Assembly: GCF_945915485.1 (NCBI RefSeq)
Contig: NZ_CAMEFJ010000013.1
Span: forward strand, 1 to 42,392
Source: an uncultured Agrococcus sp.
GTDB taxonomy: Bacteria; Actinomycetota; Actinomycetes; Actinomycetales; Microbacteriaceae
DNA length: 42,392 bases
Reading direction: 5' to 3'
The notes beneath the pieces were generated by a model that saw nothing but the letters and a program-made list of their open reading frames with translations, made no database searches and had not been told where the DNA came from. Of the stretch, positions 25,460-32,424 are shown piece by piece (positions within the stretch are counted from its first letter, which is position 1; each line of letters begins with the position of its first letter). Both the position numbers and the translations under genes were made by a program.

Positions 25460-26620
25460 TTACGACGGTTTGGCGTGCGCCATCCGAAACGATGCGCTGC
25501 ACCAGGCGAGCGCGAGCAGTATCGCGCCAATGAGGGGAATCCAGGCTTCACCGATGGTGTCGACGACGAGACCGCCTACAGCCCCTGCGACTGCGGTGCC
25601 AAGGTACAGACCAGAGATATTGAGCGAAATGGCGCCCATCGCGGAATCGGGTGCAGCTTCGATGGTACTGGATTGCAGGGGCGGGTTGAGCGCCCAGGCG
25701 AAGACCGACCAGACCGCCAGGCCGATCGGGAAGAGCGGCAACGGAGACCCTGTGAAGACGATCAGCGCCATGAGAGCGAGCGCCAACGAGTGTCCGCCGG
25801 TCACGACCAACCGCGAGAGTCGGCCTCCGTACCTGTCGGCAAGCCAGCCGCCGAAGAATGCGGACGGCACGCCGACGATCCCCACCAGGAGCAGAACGGC
25901 GGGGAGCCGATCGGTTGAGCCGTGGAGATTCTCGAGTATCGGCGCGAGGTAACTGTAGAACATCAAGCCGCCACTTCCCGACAGAAATACGGCGACGACG
26001 AGGCGCAGCACGCGTGTGTCCCGGAGTGGTCGCAGTCGTTCCGGGAGGGTCTTCCCGCGGCTTCCCGGCAGATGCGGAAGTCTGATCGCAATCGTCGTCA
26101 GGGCGAGGACACTGACGATGGCGATCAGCAAGAACGTGGAGCGCCACCCGAAGAGGCCCCCGACCCACGCTCCCAGCGGTACACCGGTGAACAGTGCGAC
26201 CGTGAGCCCTGCGGTGACCACGGCTAGATAGCTGCCCTGCTTACCCTCAGGGGCGCCCTGGCCTGCCGCGGCGAACGCGGTCGCGGAAACAACTGCGGCA
26301 GCCAGCCCCGCGAGCACTCGGAGAGCCAGCAGGAGCGCGAAAGTGGGAGCAACTACGGCAGCCAGGTTCGCGATGGCGAAGACAGCGAGCCCGCCCAAGA
26401 GCACTCGTCGCCTCGGGAAGGGATCGAGCAGCACCCCCATCACAGGAGCGCCGAGGGCGAAGGTGAGCGCGAAGACGGTGACGAGCTGTCCTGCCGCACC
26501 GGTGCTAATCGCAAGGTCGGCGGCGATGGTCGGCAGTAGGCCCGCGATGACGAACTCGTCGGTGCCCAGGGCAAGGGCGGCGACGAACAGGCCGATCAGC
26601 CAGAGAGGTCGAGAGGTCAT
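25460..26620 (-). CDS. MFS exporter (DHA1, arabinose/chloramphenicol-type)
   Basis: A 386-residue permease with about twelve helices and the DHA1 signs: ALALGTDEFVIAGLLPTIAADL in helix 1, LRVLAGLAAAVVSATAFAAA in helix 4, the helix 5 motif VALFTGVPLGAWVGGLFGWR and GGWLADRYGGR in the second half. The longer frame to 26848 is not used because it would run through the regulator gene. It is divergent from an ArsR-type gene, and a perfect operator lies directly before its start, so repression by that ArsR protein is likely. The substrate is unknown. Confidence 0.9.
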   Translation of the reverse strand: MTSRPLWLIGLFVAALALGTDEFVIAGLLPTIAADLAISTGAAGQLVTVFALTFALGAPVMGVLLDPFPRRRVLLGGLAVFAIANLAAVVAPTFALLLALRVLAGLAAAVVSATAFAAAGQGAPEGKQGSYLAVVTAGLTVALFTGVPLGAWVGGLFGWRSTFLLIAIVSVLALTTIAIRLPHLPGSRGKTLPERLRPLRDTRVLRLVVAVFLSGSGGLMFYSYLAPILENLHGSTDRLPAVLLLVGIVGVPSAFFGGWLADRYGGRLSRLVVTGGHSLALALMALIVFTGSPLPLFPIGLAVWSVFAWALNPPLQSSTIEAAPDSAMGAISLNISGLYLGTAVAGAVGGLVVDTIGEAWIPLIGAILLALAWCSASFRMAHAKPS

Positions 26621-26628
26621 GCAATCCA

Positions 26629-26657
26629 ATGTTCGTTGTTTCACGAATAACGAACAT
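26629..26657. promoter_or_regulatory. ArsR-type operator
   Basis: ATGTTCGTT (26629-26637) and AACGAACAT (26649-26657) are perfect inverted arms separated by 11 bases. The site is between the divergent MFS and ArsR genes and covers the region upstream of the ArsR gene's probable -10 (GATACT, 26669-26674). Confidence 0.8.
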
Positions 26658-26680
26658 AAGACTAATGGGATACTGGTTCC

Positions 26681-27016
26681 ATGTCCAAACAGGTGCACCC
26701 AGATCTCGGAGCGACGCAGCTCACGACCGTGCTCGCAGCGCTGTCGAATCCGGTGCGTCTCGGGATCGTGCGCCTGCTCTCCGACGGATCCGAACGGCAG
26801 TGGGGCGAACTGGATGCGCCGGTAGCGCCGTCGACACTGAGCAAGCACCTGCAGGTCCTGCGGTCAGCGGGGCTCACTCGCACTCGCGACGAAGGAACTC
26901 GCTGCTATGTCCATCTGCGCCGCGAAGACATCGACAACCGCTTCCCCGGACTCCTCGACAGTGTTTTGAGTACCGCCGGTTCCGGAGCAGCCGACATCGG
27001 CGTCAAGCGGCCATAG
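26681..27016 (+). CDS. ArsR-family repressor
   Basis: A 111-residue winged-helix repressor: LAALSNPVRLGIVRLLSDG, then the recognition helix region VAPSTLSKHLQVLRSAGLT and the wing TRDEGTRCYVHLRREDI. The classic ELCVCDL metal-binding sequence is absent (the matching part is RQWGELDAPVAPSTL) and there is one cysteine only, so metal sensing as in ArsR or CadC is unlikely; this type often senses small organic molecules. It probably represses the divergent MFS exporter and itself. A leaderless mRNA is predicted, with GATACT six bases before the ATG. Confidence 0.9.
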   Translation: MSKQVHPDLGATQLTTVLAALSNPVRLGIVRLLSDGSERQWGELDAPVAPSTLSKHLQVLRSAGLTRTRDEGTRCYVHLRREDIDNRFPGLLDSVLSTAGSGAADIGVKRP

Positions 27017-27082
27017 TGAGCACGGGAGCGATAGGGCCGCTCCGTTCGGTCACGACCGTCGGGCCGGTACGTGAGACTTGCG

Positions 27083-27430
27083 TCAGGGATGCAGGCAGGT
27101 CCTTCCCCTAGTTTCGCGGGCTTCGATCGCCCTGTGCGCCGGGTTCGCTTCGGCAAGCGGGAAACGCTGTCCGATCAGAGGACGGAGATTACCTTCGGCG
27201 AGGTGCTCCGTACCCTTTCACCACTGCGGGCTGAACACCGGGGAAGCGCCGCCTGGCCACCGAGCCCCAGAACGCTGATCCCGCGCGGCACAAGCTCGGA
27301 CGCATCCACAGCCACCGGTACTCCCGTGGCGTACCCGTAGACCACGTGCCGCCCGCTGCCGCTGGTGAGGTGGTCGAATGCCGTCCGTGCGCTGCTCGAC
27401 TCCACATGGATCGACACCCTGGCGAAACCG
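27083..27430 (-). pseudogene. Decayed quinone oxidoreductase / zinc-binding dehydrogenase, C-terminal part
   Basis: Two matching fragments in different minus-strand frames. One reads GRHVVYGYATGVPVAVDASE followed by LVPRGISVLGLGG (about 27230-27360), like the second half of an MDR-family quinone oxidoreductase. The other reads LAEGNLRPLIGQRFPLAEAN and continues AHRAIEARETRGRTCLHP to a TGA at 27083-27085, the usual family C-terminus. A frameshift lies near 27225-27240, and no full N-terminal half is recognisable upstream. The gene is inactive; the 5' limit given is approximate. Confidence 0.75.
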
Positions 27431-27897
27431 CGGGGGCCGAAAGCCCAGAACACGACACGAACAACCGCTGCGGGATCGACATCGGTGGCACGGGAATGCT
27501 TCGCCCGCCGAGACGGATCGGAGCAGACCCGAAGCGCTGGCCCATCGGATCCGCGCGGTTCTGGATGAACGACATGCCCGGCACGACGATCGCCGTGGCG
27601 CGGTTGCAGGGGTACATTCACTTTCTCGCGAAGCGTTCTGGATCAACCGGGGAGCTTCCTGCACGAGCGCACCAAGGTGCTGCAATTGTGGGGAAGCGCA
27701 TCCCGGGACCCCGGGGGCTCTGGGAGGAAGACGACCCTGATCGCCCGTCACCCGGTTCTCGGGCACCGCGGAGGTCTGCGCGGCTCGCGATAGTTGACGA
27801 ATGAAGAGATTTCGGAAACGGGTCTGCGAATCTGGGATGGTGCCCGGCAGACATGAAGCAGCGGCGTGGGCTTGGGCTAGGCCGGAGAACGGTCGAA
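27431..27897. other. Gene-poor stretch, probable decayed DNA
   Basis: No reading frame here has a recognisable domain or normal amino-acid make-up on either strand. Several overlapping open frames of 60-180 codons reflect high GC. It may hold further remains of the oxidoreductase or of another lost gene, but I cannot identify them. Confidence 0.6.
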
Positions 27898-27983
27898 TGT
27901 GCCGAATGTATGGATTTTCCCGGATGTCGGGCCGCTAGACCGACATTGGGGCGTGGCCGTCGATTTCCCCGACATTCGGCACA
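27898..27983. repeat. Nested inverted repeat
   Basis: Perfect 12-base outer arms TGTGCCGAATGT (27898-27909) and ACATTCGGCACA (27972-27983). Between them lies a seven-base pair of arms ATGTCGG (27924-27930) and CCGACAT (27940-27946). No target-site duplication is visible at the ends. It could be a tiny transposon remnant or a structured RNA. Confidence 0.75.
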
Positions 27984-28036
27984 CTGGGCGGTGGGGAGCC
28001 GCCCTGTTCGCGGGACGCTCACGGCGCTGGCGTCGC

Positions 28037-28060
28037 GAGCGGGCCAGCAATGGCCCGCTC
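28037..28060. repeat. Hairpin with GCAA loop
   Basis: Perfect ten-base stem GAGCGGGCCA / TGGCCCGCTC with the loop GCAA, a GNRA tetraloop if transcribed on the plus strand. It lies in the run of palindromes upstream (plus-strand sense) of tRNA-Arg. A smaller hairpin, GGGCGG/CCGCCC, is at 27986-28004. Confidence 0.75.
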
Positions 28061-28079
28061 CACAGAGCTCCAGCGCGCA

Positions 28080-28128
28080 GCTCGGGCGCTGAAATGCCCG
28101 AGCTTCGCTCGGGCTTGATTTCAGCGCC
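28080..28128. repeat. 49 bp hairpin repeat, copy A
   Basis: Identical over 49 bases to copy B at 28177-28225. The core folds as GGCGCTGAAAT (28085-28095) with ATTTCAGCGCC (28118-28128) and GCCCGAGC with GCTCGGGC inside, with a TTC loop and an unpaired TTG on one side. Confidence 0.9.
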
Positions 28129-28160
28129 TACCCCTCGCTCGCGTTGCTCGCTACGATGGG

Positions 28161-28180
28161 GAGCCGCCAGTGGGCGGCTC
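28161..28180. repeat. Hairpin between the two 49 bp repeats
   Basis: Perfect eight-base stem GAGCCGCC / GGCGGCTC with loop AGTG, directly before copy B of the hairpin repeat and overlapping its first four bases. Confidence 0.7.
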
Positions 28181-28225
28181 GGGCGCTGAAATGCCCGAGC
28201 TTCGCTCGGGCTTGATTTCAGCGCC
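28177..28225. repeat. 49 bp hairpin repeat, copy B, overlapping the tRNA 3' end
   Basis: Same sequence as copy A, 97 bases further on. Its last three bases are the complement of the last three bases of tRNA-Arg, and one more tRNA base extends the stem. In the transcript the tRNA 3' end could pair either in the acceptor stem or in this hairpin. Confidence 0.9.
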
Positions 28226-28294
28226 CCCAGTAGGATTCGAACCTACGGCCTTCTGCTCCGGAGGCAGACGCTCTATCCCCTGAGCTATGGGGGC
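28223..28294 (-). tRNA. tRNA-Arg, anticodon CCG
   Basis: A 72-base tRNA on the minus strand. The acceptor stem pairs GCCCCCA with TGGGGGC; the D stem is GCTC/GAGC; the anticodon stem TCTGC/GCAGA encloses loop CTCCGGA, giving anticodon CCG for CGG codons; the T arm is GTAGG-TTCGAAT-CCTAC. CCA is not encoded. The 3' end runs straight into a strong hairpin (copy B of the 49 bp repeat). Confidence 0.97.
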
Positions 28295-28320
28295 AAAGGG
28301 ACCGGAACAGACTATCAGGT

Positions 28321-28842
28321 CTACGACCCCCGACCGACCGAACCCGTGACCAACCGCACGAGATCGCTCAGATCCGGATGCGGCCCATCCTCACCCATCT
28401 CAATACCGATCTCCCTCGCCTGCGCACGCTGCTGCTCCAACTGCGTATGCCCCAACAGCACGAGCGCAAGCGCCTCGGTAGCCGAACGGCGATACTCCTC
28501 CACAACCCCTTCACGCTCGGCCGCAAGCGCGAGTTTCGCGCGAAGCCCACCGCCGCCCATGCCCAAAGCGATCGACGAAGCGACCAGCTCGGCACCATCC
28601 CGATGCGCAAGCAGAGCATCCCGCAGCGCCGCCACCTGATCATCCAAAGAAGAGGCTTCACGTGCACCATCGACGATGCGGTCGGCAACCAACCCCAGCA
28701 GCTCCTGCTTGCTCCGGACGTGCCAGTACAGCGCACTCGGCTGCACGCCGAGCTCGGACGCAACCGCACGCATCGAGAGATCCGGAAGACCGCGCCGATC
28801 AAGGAGGCCGAGCGTCACCACGACGAGCCGGTCAACATCCAT
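28321..28842 (-). CDS. bioQ: TetR-family repressor, probable biotin regulator BioQ
   Basis: A 173-residue regulator with an N-terminal helix-turn-helix (RGLPDLSMRAVASELGVQPS followed by ALYWHVRSKQELL). It is divergent from bioY-bioM-bioN, and two palindromes of the type TGAAC-N3-GTTCA lie between them, matching the BioQ operator form known from Corynebacterium (TGAAC-N3-GTTAC). Its role as repressor of biotin uptake is inferred from context. The ATG at 28842 has TAGCAT on the minus strand seven bases before it, so a one-base leader is predicted. An earlier in-frame start at 28908 would overlap the operators. Confidence 0.82.
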   Translation of the reverse strand: MDVDRLVVVTLGLLDRRGLPDLSMRAVASELGVQPSALYWHVRSKQELLGLVADRIVDGAREASSLDDQVAALRDALLAHRDGAELVASSIALGMGGGGLRAKLALAAEREGVVEEYRRSATEALALVLLGHTQLEQQRAQAREIGIEMGEDGPHPDLSDLVRLVTGSVGRGS

Positions 28843-28882
28843 GACGGCAATGCTACCCGCGCAACGACCGCCCTCCGTTGTG

Positions 28883-28914
28883 TAAGCTGAACACCGTTCA
28901 GTGAACACTGTTCA
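28883..28914 (+). promoter_or_regulatory. bioY promoter with two BioQ-type operators
   Basis: TGAACACCGTTCA (28888-28900) and TGAACACTGTTCA (28902-28914) are perfect palindromes 14 bases apart centre to centre. A possible -10, TAAGCT (28883-28888), overlaps the first, so binding would block bioY transcription. The bioY ribosome site AGGAGG follows directly. Confidence 0.8.
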
Positions 28915-28927
28915 GGAGGAGGATTCC

Positions 28928-29548
28928 GTGCGCTCAACCGCAGGCCCCGCCCGTCTCGTGCTGTTCGCCGCGATCATTGCGATCCTCGGCCTCATGCCCG
29001 CGCTACCGCTGTTCGGCGGCGCGGTTCCCGTGACAGCGCAAACTCTCGGCGTCATGTTGGCCGGCTCCGTTCTTGGCCCCTGGCGAGGCGCGGCCTCCGT
29101 GACGCTCTTCCTCATCCTGGTCGCCGTGGGGCTTCCGCTACTGGCAGGAGGGCGAGGCGGTATCGGCGTGTTCTTCGGCCCCTCGGCCGGGTACATGCTC
29201 GGCTGGATCGCCGGCGCCGCGGTCATCGGCCTGATCATCCACGCGGGAGCCACGAGACCGACGTGGCTGCGCACCGCTGCCGGCCTTGTCGTCGGCGGCA
29301 TCTTCGTCGTCTATCTCTTCGGCATCCCCGTACAGTCATTCATCGTCGGAACGTCGCTGACCGAGACGGCCCTGCAGAGCAGCGTCTTCCTCGTGGGAGA
29401 CACGATCAAGGTGGTCATCGCGGCGCTCGTCACGATGGCACTCTGGAAGGCGTATCCGCAGGCGTTCCCGAGCTTCCGAACCACATCCCCCGCAGAGCCC
29501 GCCGAAACGGTCGCTTCGGCAACGACGAACAGCCCCCGAGAACCGTGA
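28928..29548 (+). CDS. bioY: Biotin ECF transporter S component
   Basis: The substrate-binding membrane subunit for biotin. About 206 residues from a GTG at 28928, which follows AGGAGG; the ATG at 28901 would begin inside the operator. Six hydrophobic segments and the BioY signature are present: GGAVPVTAQTLGVMLAGSVLG and GVFFGPSAGYMLGWIAGA. The stop overlaps the GTG of the ATPase gene (GTGA). The gene heads bioY-bioM-bioN and lies behind two BioQ-type operators, so it should be on when biotin is scarce. Confidence 0.94.
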   Translation: MRSTAGPARLVLFAAIIAILGLMPALPLFGGAVPVTAQTLGVMLAGSVLGPWRGAASVTLFLILVAVGLPLLAGGRGGIGVFFGPSAGYMLGWIAGAAVIGLIIHAGATRPTWLRTAAGLVVGGIFVVYLFGIPVQSFIVGTSLTETALQSSVFLVGDTIKVVIAALVTMALWKAYPQAFPSFRTTSPAEPAETVASATTNSPREP

Positions 29549-30213
29549 TCCGCTTCGAGAACGTATCCGTCACCGCTCAGTCACCGGAGGGCGCTGCCCG
29601 GCTGTTGCACAACGTCAGCTTCGAACTCACCGCTGCCCGCACGGCGATCATCGGCGAGAACGGCTCCGGCAAGACGACCCTCGCCCGCGCGCTGGGCGGG
29701 CTCGTGAAACCGTCGTCGGGGCGAGTCATCGCACCCGAGAACCTCGGGTACCTCTTCAGCAACCCCGGCGCTCAGCCGATCATGCCGACGGTTCGCGAAG
29801 ACGTCGCGCTGAGCCTTCGCGGAACACGGTCGGGCGGGCGGAAACTCCGCCGCGAGGAGATCGACGCGAAGGTCAACGCCGCCCTTGCAGAGCACTCGCT
29901 GACGGAGTTCGCCGATCGCCCGTGCCACTCGCTCTCGAGCGGCCAGCAGCAGCGGCTCGCACTCTGCTCGATTCTCGTCGCTGAGCCCGATCTCGTCATC
30001 GCCGATGAACCGACGAGCCTCTTGGATGCGCGACACCGCCGCATCGTGGCCGATCGTCTGCTCTCCCCTGCCGCCGAGCGAGTCGTGCTCGTAACGCACG
30101 ATCTCGACCTGGCCTCCCGCTGCGATCAGGCGCTGCTCGTGCAGCACGGCCGAGTGACCGCGCAGGGCACCGCCGTGGAGATCATCGACCGATACGAGCG
30201 GTCGCTCGTATGA
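29545..30213 (+). CDS. bioM: Biotin ECF transporter ATPase
   Basis: A 222-residue ABC ATPase that powers the BioY/BioN module. Walker A is at about 37-45 (GENGSGKTT), the signature is SLSSGQQQRLALCS, Walker B is LVIADEPTS and the switch histidine is in VLVTHDLD. The GTG start overlaps the bioY stop by three bases, and the stop overlaps the bioN start by four (ATGA), so the three genes are translationally coupled. ECF-type ATPases are of this size. Confidence 0.94.
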   Translation: MIRFENVSVTAQSPEGAARLLHNVSFELTAARTAIIGENGSGKTTLARALGGLVKPSSGRVIAPENLGYLFSNPGAQPIMPTVREDVALSLRGTRSGGRKLRREEIDAKVNAALAEHSLTEFADRPCHSLSSGQQQRLALCSILVAEPDLVIADEPTSLLDARHRRIVADRLLSPAAERVVLVTHDLDLASRCDQALLVQHGRVTAQGTAVEIIDRYERSLV

Positions 30214-30806
30214 TCTCCCTCTTCATCCCCGGCAGAGGACCACTGCACAGGTGCCCGGCGTCGGTCAAGGTACTGGGTCTGGCAGTGCTCTCCCTCGCGT
30301 TGGCGCTCGCACCGGTCTCGCTCGTGACGATCGGGGCGGCTGCAGCCGTCACGGCGATTGCGATCGCGCTGGCAGCGCTCCGCCCCGGCATCGTCTTGCG
30401 CGATCTCTTGCGAACACTCCCCTTCGTCGTATTCATAGGCGGCACCCTGTGGTTGCTGCAGGACGGGCTCGCCGCGGGTACGGCAGCAGCGCGCATCCTC
30501 GCCATCTTCACGCTGGCGAGCGTGCTATCGAGAACGACGCGGGTATCGGACATGATGGCGGCCTGGCCGTTTCGGCTCTCGGAACGACTGGCACTCGCGC
30601 TGTCGCTGATCATGACCATGATTCCCGCACTGCTGACGATCGGCGCTCAGGTGCGCGATGCGCAGCGTTCGCGGGGGCTGCGGCCGTCGCTGCGCCGCTG
30701 GATCATGCCGTTTCTCGTGCTGTCGCTGCGTCACGCCGACGACGTTGACGACGCGCTCCTGGCGCGCGCCCCGACAGCAGCAACAGGGCGATCACGCAAC
30801 CGATAA
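30210..30806 (+). CDS. bioN: Biotin ECF transporter T component
   Basis: The membrane coupling subunit between BioY and BioM, 198 residues with four to five hydrophobic segments. The first coupling motif is AQRSRGLRPSLRR (usual form Ala-Arg-Gly), where Ser replaces Ala; the second is near DDALLARAPT, where the usual final Gly is Ala. The last 34 codons overlap the convergent acyltransferase gene by 104 bases. The end is polar and short after the second motif. Identification rests on the operon and on the coupling motifs. Confidence 0.88.
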   Translation: MISLFIPGRGPLHRCPASVKVLGLAVLSLALALAPVSLVTIGAAAAVTAIAIALAALRPGIVLRDLLRTLPFVVFIGGTLWLLQDGLAAGTAAARILAIFTLASVLSRTTRVSDMMAAWPFRLSERLALALSLIMTMIPALLTIGAQVRDAQRSRGLRPSLRRWIMPFLVLSLRHADDVDDALLARAPTAATGRSRNR

Positions 30807-32019
30807 GCGCGATCGCGGCATTCACGAGCGAGAGGTCGAACACCATGATGAGCATGGGTCCCGTGATGAAGGCCAGTACCGACAAGAGCGCGACGGGCAG
30901 CCCGAGGATGCGCGATTGCGCGGCGTCCGCCGGCGGCGATTCCAGTCGCACGAGTGCGAGTGAGAGCAGATAGACGGCTCCGAGTACAACAGCGTAGATC
31001 GGAATGCGCTCCAGCCACCATCGTGCGCTGCCGGGGTCTGACAGCCACTGCGGCATCAACAGCTGCACACCCACGACCGCCATGATCACCGGCAGGTGCC
31101 ACAGGTAGATCGTCATGAGCCGGGTTCCGGTCAGGAACACTGCCCCCTGCGCCCATCGTGTCCGCATCAGCGCGGTGAGCGGTCGTTTCGCGAGCGCCAG
31201 CAGCGCTCCCTGCGCCACACCGAGCAGCACCAGCGGCACGGTCGCCGGGAACTGGTTCTCGAGCATGTTCCACGAGTACGGACCCGCCCACACGAGGCCT
31301 ATACATGCCGTGTACGCGGCGGCAACGATGGCCAGAAGCTGCCACGCGCGCTTGTTCGCAAACCAGCCGTCGCGGTACCAGAACCCGAGCTGGTGAATGC
31401 TCAGCCACACGAAAGCGACGTTCGGGACTCCCAGATAGTCGTTGCCGGTCAACCAGCGCAGCGCGTCGAATGCCGCCGCAATCGCAATCAGCGTCACCAA
31501 CGTCAGAACCGGTCGGCTCCTGTGCGCCAGGATCAGCCACGGGGCGAGCGCCTGCGCGATCGTGTAGGCGGCAAGGAACCAGAGGGGCGACCCGACTCCG
31601 ACCGCGACGCCGTCGACGAGATCGGCGGGTGCACCAAGCAGTGCTGCGGCACCGAGAGCAAGAACGAAGAACGCGAGAACAGCGACCGCCGGCCGTGCAA
31701 GCCTTATGACACGCGTGCGCACGAAGGCACTCGCGTTGTCAGCGAAAGACGCCTGCGGGCGACGCGCAACGAGCGAATCCCATCCGGTCATCGCCGCGAA
31801 CCCGCCGACGAGGAAGAACGCGGGCATGATCTGGAAGATGAAGCTCACGACGTTGAACCACGACTGCAGCTCCAGTGTCTTCTCGAGTTCGATACCCTCA
31901 TCATTGAGACTGACGCCCGCAAGCAGAAGGTGCACGAGCACCACGAGCAAGACGCAAGCGACGCGCACAAGATCGAGCGTGAGATCCCGGCCTGCGGGAA
32001 TATCTCGTTGCGGCACCAT
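30703..32019 (-). CDS. Acyltransferase-3 family membrane protein
   Basis: An integral membrane protein of the acyltransferase_3 (OafA/YrhL-like) group, about 438 residues with ten or more helices. The N-terminal catalytic-type region is LTLDLVRVACVLLVVLVHLL, and a later motif is LTGTRLMTIYLWHLPVIMAV. Such proteins move acetyl or other acyl groups to cell-surface sugars or lipids; the target here is unknown. The frame opens at GTG 32028, but ATG 32019 is preferred because TACAGT (minus strand, 32032-32027) is seven bases before it. Its 3' end overlaps bioN antisense, and its 5' end faces the csoR promoter. Confidence 0.85.
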   Translation of the reverse strand: MVPQRDIPAGRDLTLDLVRVACVLLVVLVHLLLAGVSLNDEGIELEKTLELQSWFNVVSFIFQIMPAFFLVGGFAAMTGWDSLVARRPQASFADNASAFVRTRVIRLARPAVAVLAFFVLALGAAALLGAPADLVDGVAVGVGSPLWFLAAYTIAQALAPWLILAHRSRPVLTLVTLIAIAAAFDALRWLTGNDYLGVPNVAFVWLSIHQLGFWYRDGWFANKRAWQLLAIVAAAYTACIGLVWAGPYSWNMLENQFPATVPLVLLGVAQGALLALAKRPLTALMRTRWAQGAVFLTGTRLMTIYLWHLPVIMAVVGVQLLMPQWLSDPGSARWWLERIPIYAVVLGAVYLLSLALVRLESPPADAAQSRILGLPVALLSVLAFITGPMLIMVFDLSLVNAAIALIGCVIALLLLSGRAPGARRQRRRRDAATARETA

Positions 32020-32051
32020 AGTTGTCACTGTAGACGCACTACGCCCAACTC

Positions 32052-32080
32052 TTGTCCTGCATACCCCTACGGGGTATTAT
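32052..32080 (+). promoter_or_regulatory. csoR promoter with CsoR operator
   Basis: -35 TTGTCC (32052-32057) and -10 TATTAT (32075-32080) are separated by 17 bases. Almost all the spacer and part of the -10 are covered by the perfect palindrome ATACCCCTACGGGGTAT (32061-32077), the GC-rich form bound by copper-sensing CsoR. Transcription should start near 32087 and be released when CsoR binds Cu(I). Confidence 0.88.
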
Positions 32081-32099
32081 GGCAGCGGAAAGGACAGTC

Positions 32100-32381
32100 A
32101 TGCACGGATACACCCAGGATAAAGAGGCCCTCCTCAAGCGAATGCGTCGCGTCGAAGGGCAGGTACGCGGTATCGCTCGCATGATCGACGAAGACACCTA
32201 CTGCATCGACGTCCTGACCCAGGTGTCGGCGGCCACGAGTGCGCTGGAGAACGTTGCGCTCGCACTCATGGGCGATCACCTCAAGCACTGCGTCTCGGAA
32301 GCGGCGGCCGAGGGCGGCCCCGTCGCCCAGGAGAAACTGGAAGAAGCAACGGCCGCGATAACCCGGCTCGTAAAATCCTAA
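32100..32381 (+). CDS. csoR: Copper-sensing repressor CsoR
   Basis: A 93-residue all-helical repressor (DUF156 family). The Cu(I) ligands of the family are present: C35 (DTYCIDVL), H60 and C64 (GDHLKHC). The DNA-binding face carries KRMRRVEGQVRGIARM. ATG 32100 follows AAAGGA; an upstream in-frame ATG at 32052 falls on the promoter -35 and is rejected. It heads csoR-copZ-copA and should repress its own operon until copper rises. Confidence 0.95.
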   Translation: MHGYTQDKEALLKRMRRVEGQVRGIARMIDEDTYCIDVLTQVSAATSALENVALALMGDHLKHCVSEAAAEGGPVAQEKLEEATAAITRLVKS

Positions 32382-32424
32382 CGAGAGCTCGAACACGCAA
32401 CCGATCAATGAACGGGGACCCGGA

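Noticed and set aside
27175-27804. Overlapping frames of 100-180 codons on both strands read as new genes
   Set aside because: None has a domain or a start signal. One minus-strand frame matches part of a decayed oxidoreductase, so the region is better explained as gene decay.
28080-28225. CRISPR-like array from the direct repeats near tRNA-Arg
   Set aside because: There are only two repeats, of 49 bp, each a long hairpin, with a 48 bp spacer; no cas genes are in the window.
28177-28294. Integrative-element attachment site at tRNA-Arg
   Set aside because: No integrase gene is present, and the second copy of the repeat contains at most three tRNA bases, too few for a typical att duplication.
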